A stretch of 64,000 nt of DNA from Atlantibacter subterraneus (GTDB lineage Bacteria > Pseudomonadota > Gammaproteobacteria > Enterobacterales > Enterobacteriaceae), in contig NZ_VLPS01000008.1 of assembly GCF_007570865.1 (NCBI RefSeq), forward strand, positions 372,001-436,000, in the 5' to 3' direction. How positions within the stretch are numbered: position 1 is the first letter of the stretch; every line of letters starts with the position of its first letter. The translations under genes were made by a program, and so were the position numbers. Below the pieces are notes generated by a model. That model saw only the letters and a list, made by a program, of their open reading frames with translations. It ran no database searches and was not told the origin of the DNA. Positions 19,510 to 26,539 of the stretch are shown piece after piece.

Positions 19510-20006
19510 TGCGCACACTGGTATTAGGGATAGGGAATTTGCTGCTGAGCGACGAGGGCATTGGCGTTCGCGCCATTGAGGCCCTCGAAACGCACTATCA
19601 GATCCCCCCGGAGGTCGAGCTGTTTGACGGCGGCACCTCCGGCATGGAGCTGATGGAAGCCATGGCGGATCGGGATTTGCTGATCGTGGTGGATGCGGTG
19701 CGCAGCAATCACGAGGCGGGCAGCGTATTTATCCTCGAAGATGACGAGGTGCCCGCGCTGTTTACCGAGAAACTTTCCCCGCACCAGCTTGGCCTGTGCG
19801 ATGTGCTGATGGCGCTGAAAATGACCGGGGAGTATCCCCGGAAGTTAATTCTGATTGGCATCGAACCGGCGTCTCTCGCGCCGGGCATGTCGCTGACCCC
19901 TACCGCGCAGCGGGCGCTGGACGTGGCGCTGCGTGAAGTGCAGCGTCTGCTGGCGGAACACGGAATGGAAATACAACGGCAGGATGAACCATGCGCGACG
20001 ATCTAA
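19509..20006 (+). CDS. hybD: Hydrogenase-2 maturation endopeptidase HybD
   Basis: A 165-residue protease that clips the C-terminal extension of HybC after nickel insertion. The family start LVLGIGNLLLSDEGIG contains the conserved Glu and the following Asp and His (VVDAVR, LSPHQLG) that bind the nickel site. It begins in the hybC stop codon (TAATG) and overlaps hybE by 16 bases, matching the known order of the operon. Confidence 0.95.
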   Translation: MRTLVLGIGNLLLSDEGIGVRAIEALETHYQIPPEVELFDGGTSGMELMEAMADRDLLIVVDAVRSNHEAGSVFILEDDEVPALFTEKLSPHQLGLCDVLMALKMTGEYPRKLILIGIEPASLAPGMSLTPTAQRALDVALREVQRLLAEHGMEIQRQDEPCATI

Positions 20007-20479
20007 TCTGGGACGTAGAAGGCTGGCGTAGCAGCCCGGCGGCGGCGCTCGAGGCGCAGTTTAACCGCGTCGCCGGACAGCAAATGGCCGATCTGCCGTT
20101 TTATCAGGCGCATATGCCGATCAAAGCCTGCGGTTTTCAGCTGTTTGAAGGCCAGTGGGTCGGGGCGATGTTAACACCGTGGATGCTGGAGTTAGTGGTA
20201 CTGCCTGGCCCGGACCAGCAGTGGCCGCGCCGTCAGGTGGGTTCCCGGCTGGCGCTGACCTTTCCGGCGGGCGATATGGCGTTTCGCGTCGGCGAGTTAA
20301 CGCCGGAGCTGCATTACGTCGCCTGTTCGCTGATGTCGCCGCTCGATCCGCATCTCAACGCCGAACAGGCCATTACGCTGGCGGAAAACAGTGTCAGCCT
20401 GGCACTGTCGTTACCGGTTCGGCGCGACGCGCCGGTTAATATGAGCCGTCGGGCCTTACTGCGCGGCAAAGTTGCCTGA
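19991..20479 (+). CDS. hybE: Hydrogenase-2 assembly chaperone HybE
   Basis: A 162-residue cytosolic chaperone that coordinates assembly and Tat export of the HybO-HybC pair by holding back the HybO precursor. The ATG has AGGATG a few bases upstream. The central WVGAMLTPWMLELVVLPGP and the GDMAFRVGELTPELHYVACSLMSP region match the HybE/HupJ family. Its start lies inside hybD. Confidence 0.93.
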   Translation: MRDDLIWDVEGWRSSPAAALEAQFNRVAGQQMADLPFYQAHMPIKACGFQLFEGQWVGAMLTPWMLELVVLPGPDQQWPRRQVGSRLALTFPAGDMAFRVGELTPELHYVACSLMSPLDPHLNAEQAITLAENSVSLALSLPVRRDAPVNMSRRALLRGKVA

Positions 20480-20502
20480 GTTAAGCATTACAGGAGTGAA
20501 TT

Positions 20503-20751
20503 ATGTGCCTGGGCGTTCCGGGGAAAATTATTGCCGTCGGCGAAGAGATCCACGAGCTGGCGACGGTCGAAGTCAGCGGCGTCCAGCGCCAGGTGAATAT
20601 CGCACTGGTCTGTGAAGACCATCCGCGAGATTTGCTGGGCTGCTGGGTGCTGGTCCACGTCGGGTTTGCCATGAGCATTCTCGACGAGGACGAAGCGCGC
20701 GATATGCTCAGCGCGTTAGAAAACCTGACCGGCGAAGCGATACTGCATTAA
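20503..20751 (+). CDS. hybG: Hydrogenase maturation chaperone HybG (HypC family)
   Basis: An 82-residue HypC-type chaperone that carries the iron-dicyanide-carbonyl unit to the large-subunit precursor. The essential N-terminal MC-LGVPGKI motif is present: Cys2 becomes the N-terminal ligand after methionine removal. Last gene of the hyb operon, 23 bases after hybE with its own AGGAGTGA ribosome binding site, and followed by a terminator. Confidence 0.95.
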   Translation: MCLGVPGKIIAVGEEIHELATVEVSGVQRQVNIALVCEDHPRDLLGCWVLVHVGFAMSILDEDEARDMLSALENLTGEAILH

Positions 20752-20759
20752 CCTTCTGT

Positions 20760-20790
20760 GAGAGACGCATCTTCTGCGTCTCTCTTCCTC
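20760..20790. terminator. Terminator between hybG and ilvN
   Basis: Ten-base-pair inverted repeat GAGAGACGCA / TGCGTCTCTC with a TCTTC loop, followed by a pyrimidine run. It separates the converging hyb and ilvBN operons. Confidence 0.85.
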
Positions 20791-20806
20791 TCTTATCGCC
20801 AGCGCA

Positions 20807-21088
20807 TTACTGGAAGAACAATTCCAGTTTGTTGAACACGCCGGGATCGTCCTGATGACGGATAATCTGGATCACGTCTTCCAGCTTGTCGATTTGGCTG
20901 ACCATCTGCTCAAGACGCTGGTCCTCCGCCACCTGTAGCCAGATGCGGCTGTGGTCGCCGTCCGGCAGTGGCAAACAGAGAATGCCTTCCACGTTGAACG
21001 CCCGGCGGGCGAACAGCCCGCACACGTGCGACATCACGCCAGGGTGGTTGCGTACCGTCAGTTCCAGAATTACGTTTTGTTGTTGCAT
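20807..21088 (-). CDS. ilvN: Acetolactate synthase I small (regulatory) subunit
   Basis: A 93-residue ACT-domain protein ([31 protein letters not shown]) that binds valine and gives feedback inhibition to IlvB. It lies three bases after ilvB, so the subunits are co-translated. Length and sequence agree with E. coli IlvN. Confidence 0.97.
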   Translation of the reverse strand: MQQQNVILELTVRNHPGVMSHVCGLFARRAFNVEGILCLPLPDGDHSRIWLQVAEDQRLEQMVSQIDKLEDVIQIIRHQDDPGVFNKLELFFQ

Positions 21089-21091
21089 GGC

Positions 21092-22780
21092 TTATTCTCC
21101 TACCATCTCTGTATTGGCCGCACCTGGCGGAACCATCGGGTACACTTTTTCCTGGGCATCAATTCTTACGTGGATAAGGGTCGGGCCCGGGCGCGCCATG
21201 GCTTCACGCAGCGCTGCCTGGGGGTCCTGCGCCTCGTTTAAATCACAGCTGTTCATCCCGAAGCCCTCGGCAATTTTGATGAAATTGGTCATGCCTGGAT
21301 AAGTGGCTTCAAACACGTTCTGCTTGTAAAACAGGCTCTGCTGCTGATGCACCAGTCCGAGCGCCTGGTTGTTCATCAGGATCACTTTGATATTCAGCCC
21401 GTTTTCGGCAGCGGTCGCCATCTCCTGGATGTTCATCATCAGACTGCCGTCGCCGGAAAAACAAATAATCTGGCGTTCCGGTTCGGCCAGCGCCGCGCCA
21501 ATTGCCGCAGGCAGGCCAAAGCCCATAGTGCCGAGGCCGCCTGACGTCAGCCACTGGCGCGGACGGCGCAGCGGATAGGCCTGCGCCGTCCACATCTGGT
21601 GCTGCCCCACGTCGGTAGTGATGATGGCATCCTCGTCCGCGCAGGCCGCCACCGCCTTAATCAAACCGTAATGGCACAGCGGATCGTCGGCGTTGGGCAT
21701 ATTGAACGGGAATTCCTGTTGCAGCGACGCCACCAGCGCACGCCACGGCGCACGTTCAGTGGGCATAATGCGCGGCGTCAGCTGAGTCAGTACTTCGGCC
21801 ACGTCGCCCTGAATGGCGATATGCGGCTGTTTGATTTTGCCCAGCTCGGCGCGGTCGATATCCACATGGATAATTTTGGCGTTCGGGCAGAACTCCTGGG
21901 TTTTGCCAATCGCCCGGTCATCAAAACGCGCGCCGAGCACAATCAGCAAATCCGCTTCCTGCAAAATAAAGTTGGTGCTGCGCGCGCCGTGCATCCCCAG
22001 CATGCCGAGCGACAGCGGGTGATCGGTGGGCAATACACCCAGCGCCATCAGCGTCATGGTGGTCGGTAAATTGGCCTGTTCCGCCAGTTTGCGCACCTGC
22101 GGCGCGGCGTTGATGGTGCCGCCGCCCAGATACAGCACCGGGCGCTTCGCCTGGTTGATCATCGCCGCCGCATCGGCCACCTGCTGCGGGTTAAACGCCG
22201 GGGCTGGCGCACAGCGGCCCGGCTCCGGGAAGCTCTCGATATCGATTTCCGCGTTCTGGATATCCTTCGGAATATCAATCCATACCGGCCCCGGACGGCC
22301 TGACTGGGCGATGCGAAACGCGTCGCTGATCACCTGCGGCAGCTCGCTGATATGGCGTACCAGATAGTTGTGTTTGGTAATGGGGATGGCGATGCCGTAG
22401 GTGTCGACTTCCTGGAACGCGTCCGCGCCGATCATCGAGGTGGCGACCTGGCCGGTGATGCAGACCATGGGAATCGAATCGAGCCGCGCGTCGGCAATCG
22501 CCGTCACCAGATTCGTCGCGCCCGGTCCGCTACAGGCGATACACACCGCCGGTTTACCCTGGGTCCGCGCCATGCCCTGGGCGATAAAGCCCGCGCCCTG
22601 CTCGTGGCGCGCCAGAACGTGGCGAATTTTCGTGCTCTGGCTCAGCGCGTCGTATAACGGCAGAACGGTGCCGCCGGGGATGCCGGTAACGGTGGTAATG
22701 CCCTGACGCTCCAGCAAATGAACGATCAGTTGCGCGCCGGTAAAGCGTTGTGTTGGGGAAGTTGTGCCCATTGTCGCCAT
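21092..22780 (-). CDS. ilvB: Acetolactate synthase I large (catalytic) subunit
   Basis: A 562-residue thiamine-diphosphate and FAD enzyme that condenses two pyruvates to acetolactate, or pyruvate with 2-oxobutyrate, at the head of valine, leucine and isoleucine synthesis. The catalytic Glu lies in RHEQGAGFIAQGMAR and the TPP motif is GDGSLMMN...NN. It is preceded by the ivbL leader and an attenuator hairpin, as in E. coli. Confidence 0.98.
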   Translation of the reverse strand: MATMGTTSPTQRFTGAQLIVHLLERQGITTVTGIPGGTVLPLYDALSQSTKIRHVLARHEQGAGFIAQGMARTQGKPAVCIACSGPGATNLVTAIADARLDSIPMVCITGQVATSMIGADAFQEVDTYGIAIPITKHNYLVRHISELPQVISDAFRIAQSGRPGPVWIDIPKDIQNAEIDIESFPEPGRCAPAPAFNPQQVADAAAMINQAKRPVLYLGGGTINAAPQVRKLAEQANLPTTMTLMALGVLPTDHPLSLGMLGMHGARSTNFILQEADLLIVLGARFDDRAIGKTQEFCPNAKIIHVDIDRAELGKIKQPHIAIQGDVAEVLTQLTPRIMPTERAPWRALVASLQQEFPFNMPNADDPLCHYGLIKAVAACADEDAIITTDVGQHQMWTAQAYPLRRPRQWLTSGGLGTMGFGLPAAIGAALAEPERQIICFSGDGSLMMNIQEMATAAENGLNIKVILMNNQALGLVHQQQSLFYKQNVFEATYPGMTNFIKIAEGFGMNSCDLNEAQDPQAALREAMARPGPTLIHVRIDAQEKVYPMVPPGAANTEMVGE

Positions 22781-22835
22781 GCTCCAGTCCTTTCTCTTTC
22801 TGGGCCAGCTTTACTTTCCGGGCGAGATAAACAAG

Positions 22836-22865
22836 AAACCCCGCTCGGTTGCGCCGGCGGGGTTT
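22836..22865 (-). terminator. ilvB attenuator terminator
   Basis: On the minus strand the repeat AAACCCCGC ... GCGGGGTTT forms a GC-rich stem between ivbL and ilvB, ending in TTTCTTG. Stalling at the leader valine and leucine codons is expected to prevent this stem and allow ilvBN transcription. Confidence 0.85.
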
Positions 22866-22892
22866 TTGGAATCGATGCGTTGACTCGGGACC

Positions 22893-22991
22893 CTACGGCG
22901 CATTGCCGACGACCACCACCACACGCACGACGACCACCGCGGCAGGTTGCGCGGTTAGTAGTAGGTCAGAAGCGTGCATGAATGCGGTCAT
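22893..22991 (-). CDS. ivbL: ilvBN operon leader peptide
   Basis: A 32-codon leader, too short for usual gene callers. It ends PAAVVVVRVVVVVGNAP, holding nine valine codons, as in E. coli IvbL. It also has three leucines in a row (residues 10-12), all encoded by the rare codon CTA. Ribosome progress over these codons senses charged tRNA-Val and tRNA-Leu and decides whether the following attenuator forms. The E. coli leader has fewer adjacent leucines, so leucine sensing may be stronger here (inference). Confidence 0.93.
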   Translation of the reverse strand: MTAFMHASDLLLTAQPAAVVVVRVVVVVGNAP

Positions 22992-23079
22992 GGGATCTCA
23001 GTTCTCTATCAACGGTAAAATTTATACAAACACAGCGTTGCGTTGCTGACAAGGGGTTTATTGCGTTCAGAAAAAAATC

Positions 23080-23095
23080 CGTGAGATTTATCACA
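23080..23095 (-). promoter_or_regulatory. CRP site upstream of ivbL-ilvBN
   Basis: On the minus strand the sequence TGTGA-TAAATC-TCACG matches the CRP consensus at 9 of 10 positions. It lies about 73 bases ahead of a start site predicted from TATAAA (23026-23021), a class I distance. cAMP-CRP activation of ilvB is known in E. coli. Confidence 0.7.
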
Positions 23096-23174
23096 AACGG
23101 ATTCAACCCAACGCAGCAGAGAAAAATCCGGATTAACGCTTAAGAAACGGAGAAATTCAGGCGGAACTGAAAAA

Positions 23175-23254
23175 CAAAAAACCCCGCCAGAAGCGAGGTT
23201 TTTTGGAGCGGTTTTGCGGATGGTCGCCGCAAAAGCACACTGTGTTACGTCAAC
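23175..23254 (-). ncRNA. istR: IstR-1 antisense RNA, inhibitor of tisB
   Basis: A short RNA gene divergent from tisB. The minus strand shows TTGCGA, a 17-base spacer and TATAGT (23289-23261), then a start at GTTGACGTAACACAG as in E. coli IstR-1, and a Rho-independent terminator (AACCTCGC / GCGGGGTT with a T run, about 23178-23203). Its 5' part is complementary to the tisB leader at 23482-23502 over 21 bases with one mismatch. In E. coli the pairing blocks ribosome standby on tisB mRNA and leads to RNase III cleavage. Confidence 0.9.
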
Positions 23255-23349
23255 TTAGTAACTATACGACCAATTGACCGCTATCGCAAACATTGCGGCG
23301 GTTTCAGGCAGGTTAACTATAGGTCTCAGTAAGTAAGTCGTCCAGAAAA

Positions 23350-23381
23350 TACTGTTCATTTATACAGTATTTATCTATACT
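23350..23381 (+). promoter_or_regulatory. LexA box and tisB promoter
   Basis: The 20-base sequence TACTGTTCATTTATACAGTA (23350-23369) is a near-consensus LexA operator. It overlaps a predicted promoter whose -10 is TATACT (23376-23381). This indicates that tisB is induced by DNA damage, as known in E. coli. Confidence 0.92.
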
Positions 23382-23481
23382 GAAGTTGCTGTTCACCGTG
23401 TGCGATACGGGGCCGTGATGTGCGGCGCAAAGTAAGTCCTGGCTGAAACGGGTGGTGCCGTCAGTGCCTTAACCCCGTGAG

Positions 23482-23502
23482 AGCACACTGTGTTACGCCA
23501 AC
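23482..23502 (+). promoter_or_regulatory. IstR pairing and ribosome standby site in tisB leader
   Basis: The segment AGCACACTGTGTTACG plus five bases repeats the sequence at 23234-23254 in the same orientation, so the tisB mRNA can pair with IstR-1. It lies about 70 bases ahead of the tisB start, which fits the standby mechanism described for E. coli. Confidence 0.85.
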
Positions 23503-23569
23503 AAAGCTGCTGGCAACAGGCAACGGAAAGGTACGTCAGCGGCGTGCTCCTTGACCAGAGGAGACGCGT

Positions 23570-23659
23570 ATGAGCGGAATGGATTGGGTTATCCTTGTCC
23601 TTAAACTCATTGTTGCATTGCTGCAACTGCTTGATGCAGTCCTGAAATACCTCCGGTGA
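23570..23659 (+). CDS. tisB: Type I toxin TisB, SOS-induced membrane peptide
   Basis: A 29-residue hydrophobic peptide with the core LKLIVALLQLLDAVLKYL; the family in E. coli has the same length and a nearly identical core. TisB inserts in the inner membrane, lowers the proton gradient and promotes dormancy after DNA damage. It has GAGGAG eight bases before the ATG. The LexA box, the IstR pairing site and the divergent istR gene complete the module. A strong terminator (23679-23706) follows. Confidence 0.95.
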   Translation: MSGMDWVILVLKLIVALLQLLDAVLKYLR

Positions 23660-23678
23660 TTCAGGGTCAAGTCGCACC

Positions 23679-23706
23679 AAAGGAGGGCGGGCAACCGCCC
23701 TCCTTT
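23679..23706 (+). terminator. tisB terminator
   Basis: Twelve-base-pair stem AAAGGAGGGCGG / CCGCCCTCCTTT with a GCAA loop, 20 bases after the tisB stop. Confidence 0.88.
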
Positions 23707-23771
23707 AACACCGCCTTTTTTCAGGTTTCGCTGACGTGCTAAGGTAGCCCCTTTCGACGAAGGAAAGGTCT

Positions 23772-24395
23772 GTGAGCGAGTCAATGCGGTTTATTGTGGT
23801 GCGCCACGCGGAATCCGAGTGGAATCAGCGCGGTATTTTGCAGGGGCAGCTTGAAAGCCCCACCAGCGCACGCGGGCTTCGGCAAATCGATGCGCTGCCT
23901 GGGGCGTTAGCCGGTTACGCCTTCAGCGCCGTAATAAGCTCCCCTTCCCGGCGCGCGCTCACCACCGCGCAGGCCATTTCACAGGCGCATTCCGCCACGC
24001 TCTATCTTGACCCACGTCTGCATGAACAGCACCTTGGCGATTTTCAGGGGCTTACCGCCGCGCAGATTCTGGAACGCGATCCCGCCGTGGGCGATGCGCT
24101 GTTCGCGGGGGATGTGACGGTCGTCCCGCCCGGCGGAGAAAGCGTGCTGGAAGCGGCGAACCGGCTGCGTCAGGCGCTGCTCGGCTGGGAAGTGGAAGGC
24201 GATACCTGCGTGGTTACCCACGGCAATACGCTGGCAGGGCTGCTGTGGCTTCTGGATGGCGCGGATTTCCGTGTGCCCTTTACCCGCTACAGCCCGCACA
24301 ATTGTAGTTACTCAACGCTGATTCGCCACGGCCAGTCGCTGGAGATCGAAAACTGGGGTCTGGCAACCCATCTGCTGAACGGTAATCTGCTGTAA
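23772..24395 (+). CDS. Histidine phosphatase family protein
   Basis: A 207-residue member of the phosphoglycerate-mutase-like histidine phosphatases. The catalytic motif VVRHAESEWNQRG and the second His in VVTHGNTLAGLLW are present. It starts with GTG after AAGGAAAGG; an ATG four codons on is possible. It probably removes phosphate from a small molecule or sugar phosphate, but the substrate is unknown. It sits between tisB and emrD, where E. coli has no gene. Confidence 0.82.
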   Translation: MSESMRFIVVRHAESEWNQRGILQGQLESPTSARGLRQIDALPGALAGYAFSAVISSPSRRALTTAQAISQAHSATLYLDPRLHEQHLGDFQGLTAAQILERDPAVGDALFAGDVTVVPPGGESVLEAANRLRQALLGWEVEGDTCVVTHGNTLAGLLWLLDGADFRVPFTRYSPHNCSYSTLIRHGQSLEIENWGLATHLLNGNLL

Positions 24396-24563
24396 TCTGG
24401 CGCTTTCTGGCAATATTTGTTGCCGAAAGGCGTTTACATCCCGCCCCTCCCTGTCGCCCGCGATGATCTGGCGATATCTCTGTATTGTGGTAGATTCCTC
24501 TCGCTTTTAAGTTCTATCCAGAAAAATACTCCATCGTAAAAATAAGAAACCCTCTTTATCGTT

Positions 24564-25748
24564 ATGAAAAAGCTGACGAACTCTCATCTGCTGTTAATGT
24601 TGATTATGCTGATTGCCGTCGGGCAAATGGCGCAAACCATTTATATCCCGGCGATCGCCGATATGGCCCGCGATTTACAGGTGCGTGAAGGCACGATGCA
24701 AAGCGTTATGGCCGCCTATTTACTGACTTACGGCCTTTCGCAGCTGGTTTATGGCCCGATCTCAGACCGCATTGGCCGCCGCCCCGTTATCCTGGTGGGG
24801 ATGAGCATTTTTATGCTGGCCACGCTGATTGCGCTGCGTACCAGCAGTTTACCGGTGCTGATCGCCGCCAGTGCGTTACAGGGCATGGGCACCGGCGTGG
24901 CGGGCGTGATGGCGCGCACCATGCCGCGCGACCTGTTTGAAGGTTCGGCGCTGCGCCATGCCAATAGCCTGTTAAATATGGGTATTTTAGTCAGCCCGCT
25001 GCTTGCGCCGCTGATTGGCGGCGTACTGGATACGTTCTGGGGCTGGCGCGCCTGCTTTGCGTTTTTACTGGCGCTGTGCGTGATGGTCACCTTCAGCATG
25101 GCGCGCTGGATGCCGGAAACCCGACCGGCGCAGGCCCCACGCACCCGGCTGATCGCCAGCTATAAAACCCTGTTCGGCAACGCCGCGTTTAACTGCTTTT
25201 TACTGATGCTGATTGGTGGGCTGGCGGGTATTGCGGTATTTGAAGCCTGCGCCGGGGTGTTGATGGGCGCGGTGCTGGGGCTGAACAGCATGGTGGTTAG
25301 CGTGCTGTTCATTCTGCCAATCCCGGCGGCGTTTTTTGGCGCGTGGTACGCAGGCCGCCAGAATAAACGCTTTGCCTCGCTGATGTGGCAATCGGTAATG
25401 AGCTGCCTGCTGGCCGGCGTCTTGATGTGGCTCCCCGGCTGGTTCGGCATCATGAATATCTGGACGCTACTGTTACCCGCCACGCTGTTTTTCTTTGGCG
25501 CGGGGATGCTGTTCCCCCTCGCCACCACCGGCGCGATGGAGCCGTTTCCATTCCTGGCTGGCACCGCTGGCGCGCTGGTCGGCGGCCTGCAAAACGTGGG
25601 TTCCGGGTTGCTGGCCTGGTTCTCCGCGCTGCTACCGCAAACCGGGCAAGGCAGCCTGGGTATGTTGATGACGGCGATGGGCGGCGTGATTCTGCTGTGC
25701 TGGCTGCCACTGGCGCATCGCGAGCAGCAGCAAAGCCATCTGGTTTAA
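24564..25748 (+). CDS. emrD: Multidrug efflux MFS transporter EmrD
   Basis: A 394-residue inner-membrane drug/proton antiporter with twelve hydrophobic segments. The major facilitator signature YGPISDRIGRRPVILVG lies between helices 2 and 3. Sequence and neighbourhood (tisB side and yidG) match E. coli emrD. Its stop overlaps that of the convergent yidG by four bases and no terminator lies between them. Confidence 0.93.
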   Translation: MKKLTNSHLLLMLIMLIAVGQMAQTIYIPAIADMARDLQVREGTMQSVMAAYLLTYGLSQLVYGPISDRIGRRPVILVGMSIFMLATLIALRTSSLPVLIAASALQGMGTGVAGVMARTMPRDLFEGSALRHANSLLNMGILVSPLLAPLIGGVLDTFWGWRACFAFLLALCVMVTFSMARWMPETRPAQAPRTRLIASYKTLFGNAAFNCFLLMLIGGLAGIAVFEACAGVLMGAVLGLNSMVVSVLFILPIPAAFFGAWYAGRQNKRFASLMWQSVMSCLLAGVLMWLPGWFGIMNIWTLLLPATLFFFGAGMLFPLATTGAMEPFPFLAGTAGALVGGLQNVGSGLLAWFSALLPQTGQGSLGMLMTAMGGVILLCWLPLAHREQQQSHLV

Positions 25749-26083
25749 CCCAACAGCGTCAGGATGTTATGCAGGTGGGATACGCAAAACAGCAGCGCCA
25801 GCATCACCACCGCCAGGGCAATAAGCAATTTGCCGCGCAGCGAACGGCGGTCTGAAAAGTCGCAGCGCGCAATGTCCATCAGGTTGCGTTTATGAACAAA
25901 CACATAAATCAGCGCGCTGACCAGCGCCATGATCGCTAACGACAGCCAGAACAGCGCCCCTGCCTGATACCAGCTGTGGCGCAGCGCTAACGCCAGTAGC
26001 GCGCCATAGCCCAGCAGGGTGCGCAGCCAGGCCAGCGAGGTGCGCTCGGGCTGTAACCCCGGATCGCGCTGCGGGTCAACCAC
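25745..26083 (-). CDS. yidG: DUF202 membrane protein YidG
   Basis: A 112-residue membrane protein of unknown function with three hydrophobic segments. The segment DPGLQPERTSLAWLRTLLGYGALLALA is the family signature and matches E. coli YidG. It overlaps yidH by eight bases; the pair are distant homologues and may form a complex (inference). Confidence 0.9.
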   Translation of the reverse strand: MVDPQRDPGLQPERTSLAWLRTLLGYGALLALALRHSWYQAGALFWLSLAIMALVSALIYVFVHKRNLMDIARCDFSDRRSLRGKLLIALAVVMLALLFCVSHLHNILTLLG

Positions 26084-26423
26084 CGAGTATCACCATCGCT
26101 ATCACCACTGCCGCAATCAGCATCATGGCGACGCTGATGGTTTTCAGGCTGCGGGTATAAACAAAATCCTGCTTCAGGCGCATCGCCTTTTCATTGTTCA
26201 GCCAGCGCAAATAGCCGTACAGCGCGATGCCGCCGGAAAAAAGACACAGCATTAGCGACATGATTTCCCGTACCAGCGGCGTGGCGAGCTCCGGGGCAAG
26301 CTGATCGAGCCCTACCCCTGCCGCCAGGAACCCCAGCGCGGTGCGGATCCAGGCCAAAAATGTGCGCTCATTGGCGAGTGAGAAACGGTAATCCGGCGCT
26401 TCTCCGATCTGCGAAATTTTCAT
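26076..26423 (-). CDS. yidH: DUF202 membrane protein YidH
   Basis: A 115-residue membrane protein with three hydrophobic segments and the signature YRFSLANERTFLAWIRTALGFLAAGVGLDQL, matching E. coli YidH. The ATG at 26423 is preferred to one two codons upstream because AAGGA lies six bases before it. Function is unknown. Confidence 0.9.
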   Translation of the reverse strand: MKISQIGEAPDYRFSLANERTFLAWIRTALGFLAAGVGLDQLAPELATPLVREIMSLMLCLFSGGIALYGYLRWLNNEKAMRLKQDFVYTRSLKTISVAMMLIAAVVIAMVILGG

Positions 26424-26491
26424 GTTCATTCCTTATGCCCGGCACGACGGAGCCGGAAATGTTTTATAGCCTGGCATTATTTTATCGATAA

Positions 26492-26520
26492 AAAAACCGG
26501 CGCTGTTAACGCCGGTTTTT
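26492..26520 (-). terminator. yidE terminator
   Basis: Inverted repeat AAAAACCGGCG / CGCCGGTTTTT, 11 base pairs, just after the yidE stop on the minus strand and ahead of yidH. Confidence 0.85.
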
Positions 26521-26539
26521 GAGGGGGGAAAGACGCGCG

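Noticed and set aside
22849-23049. 66-codon plus-strand frame over the ilvB leader
   Set aside because: Its Thr- and Arg-rich repeats are the reverse complement of the valine codons of ivbL.
24396-24470. Imperfect hairpin after the histidine phosphatase gene
   Set aside because: The stem has several mismatches and no T run, so I cannot call it a terminator.
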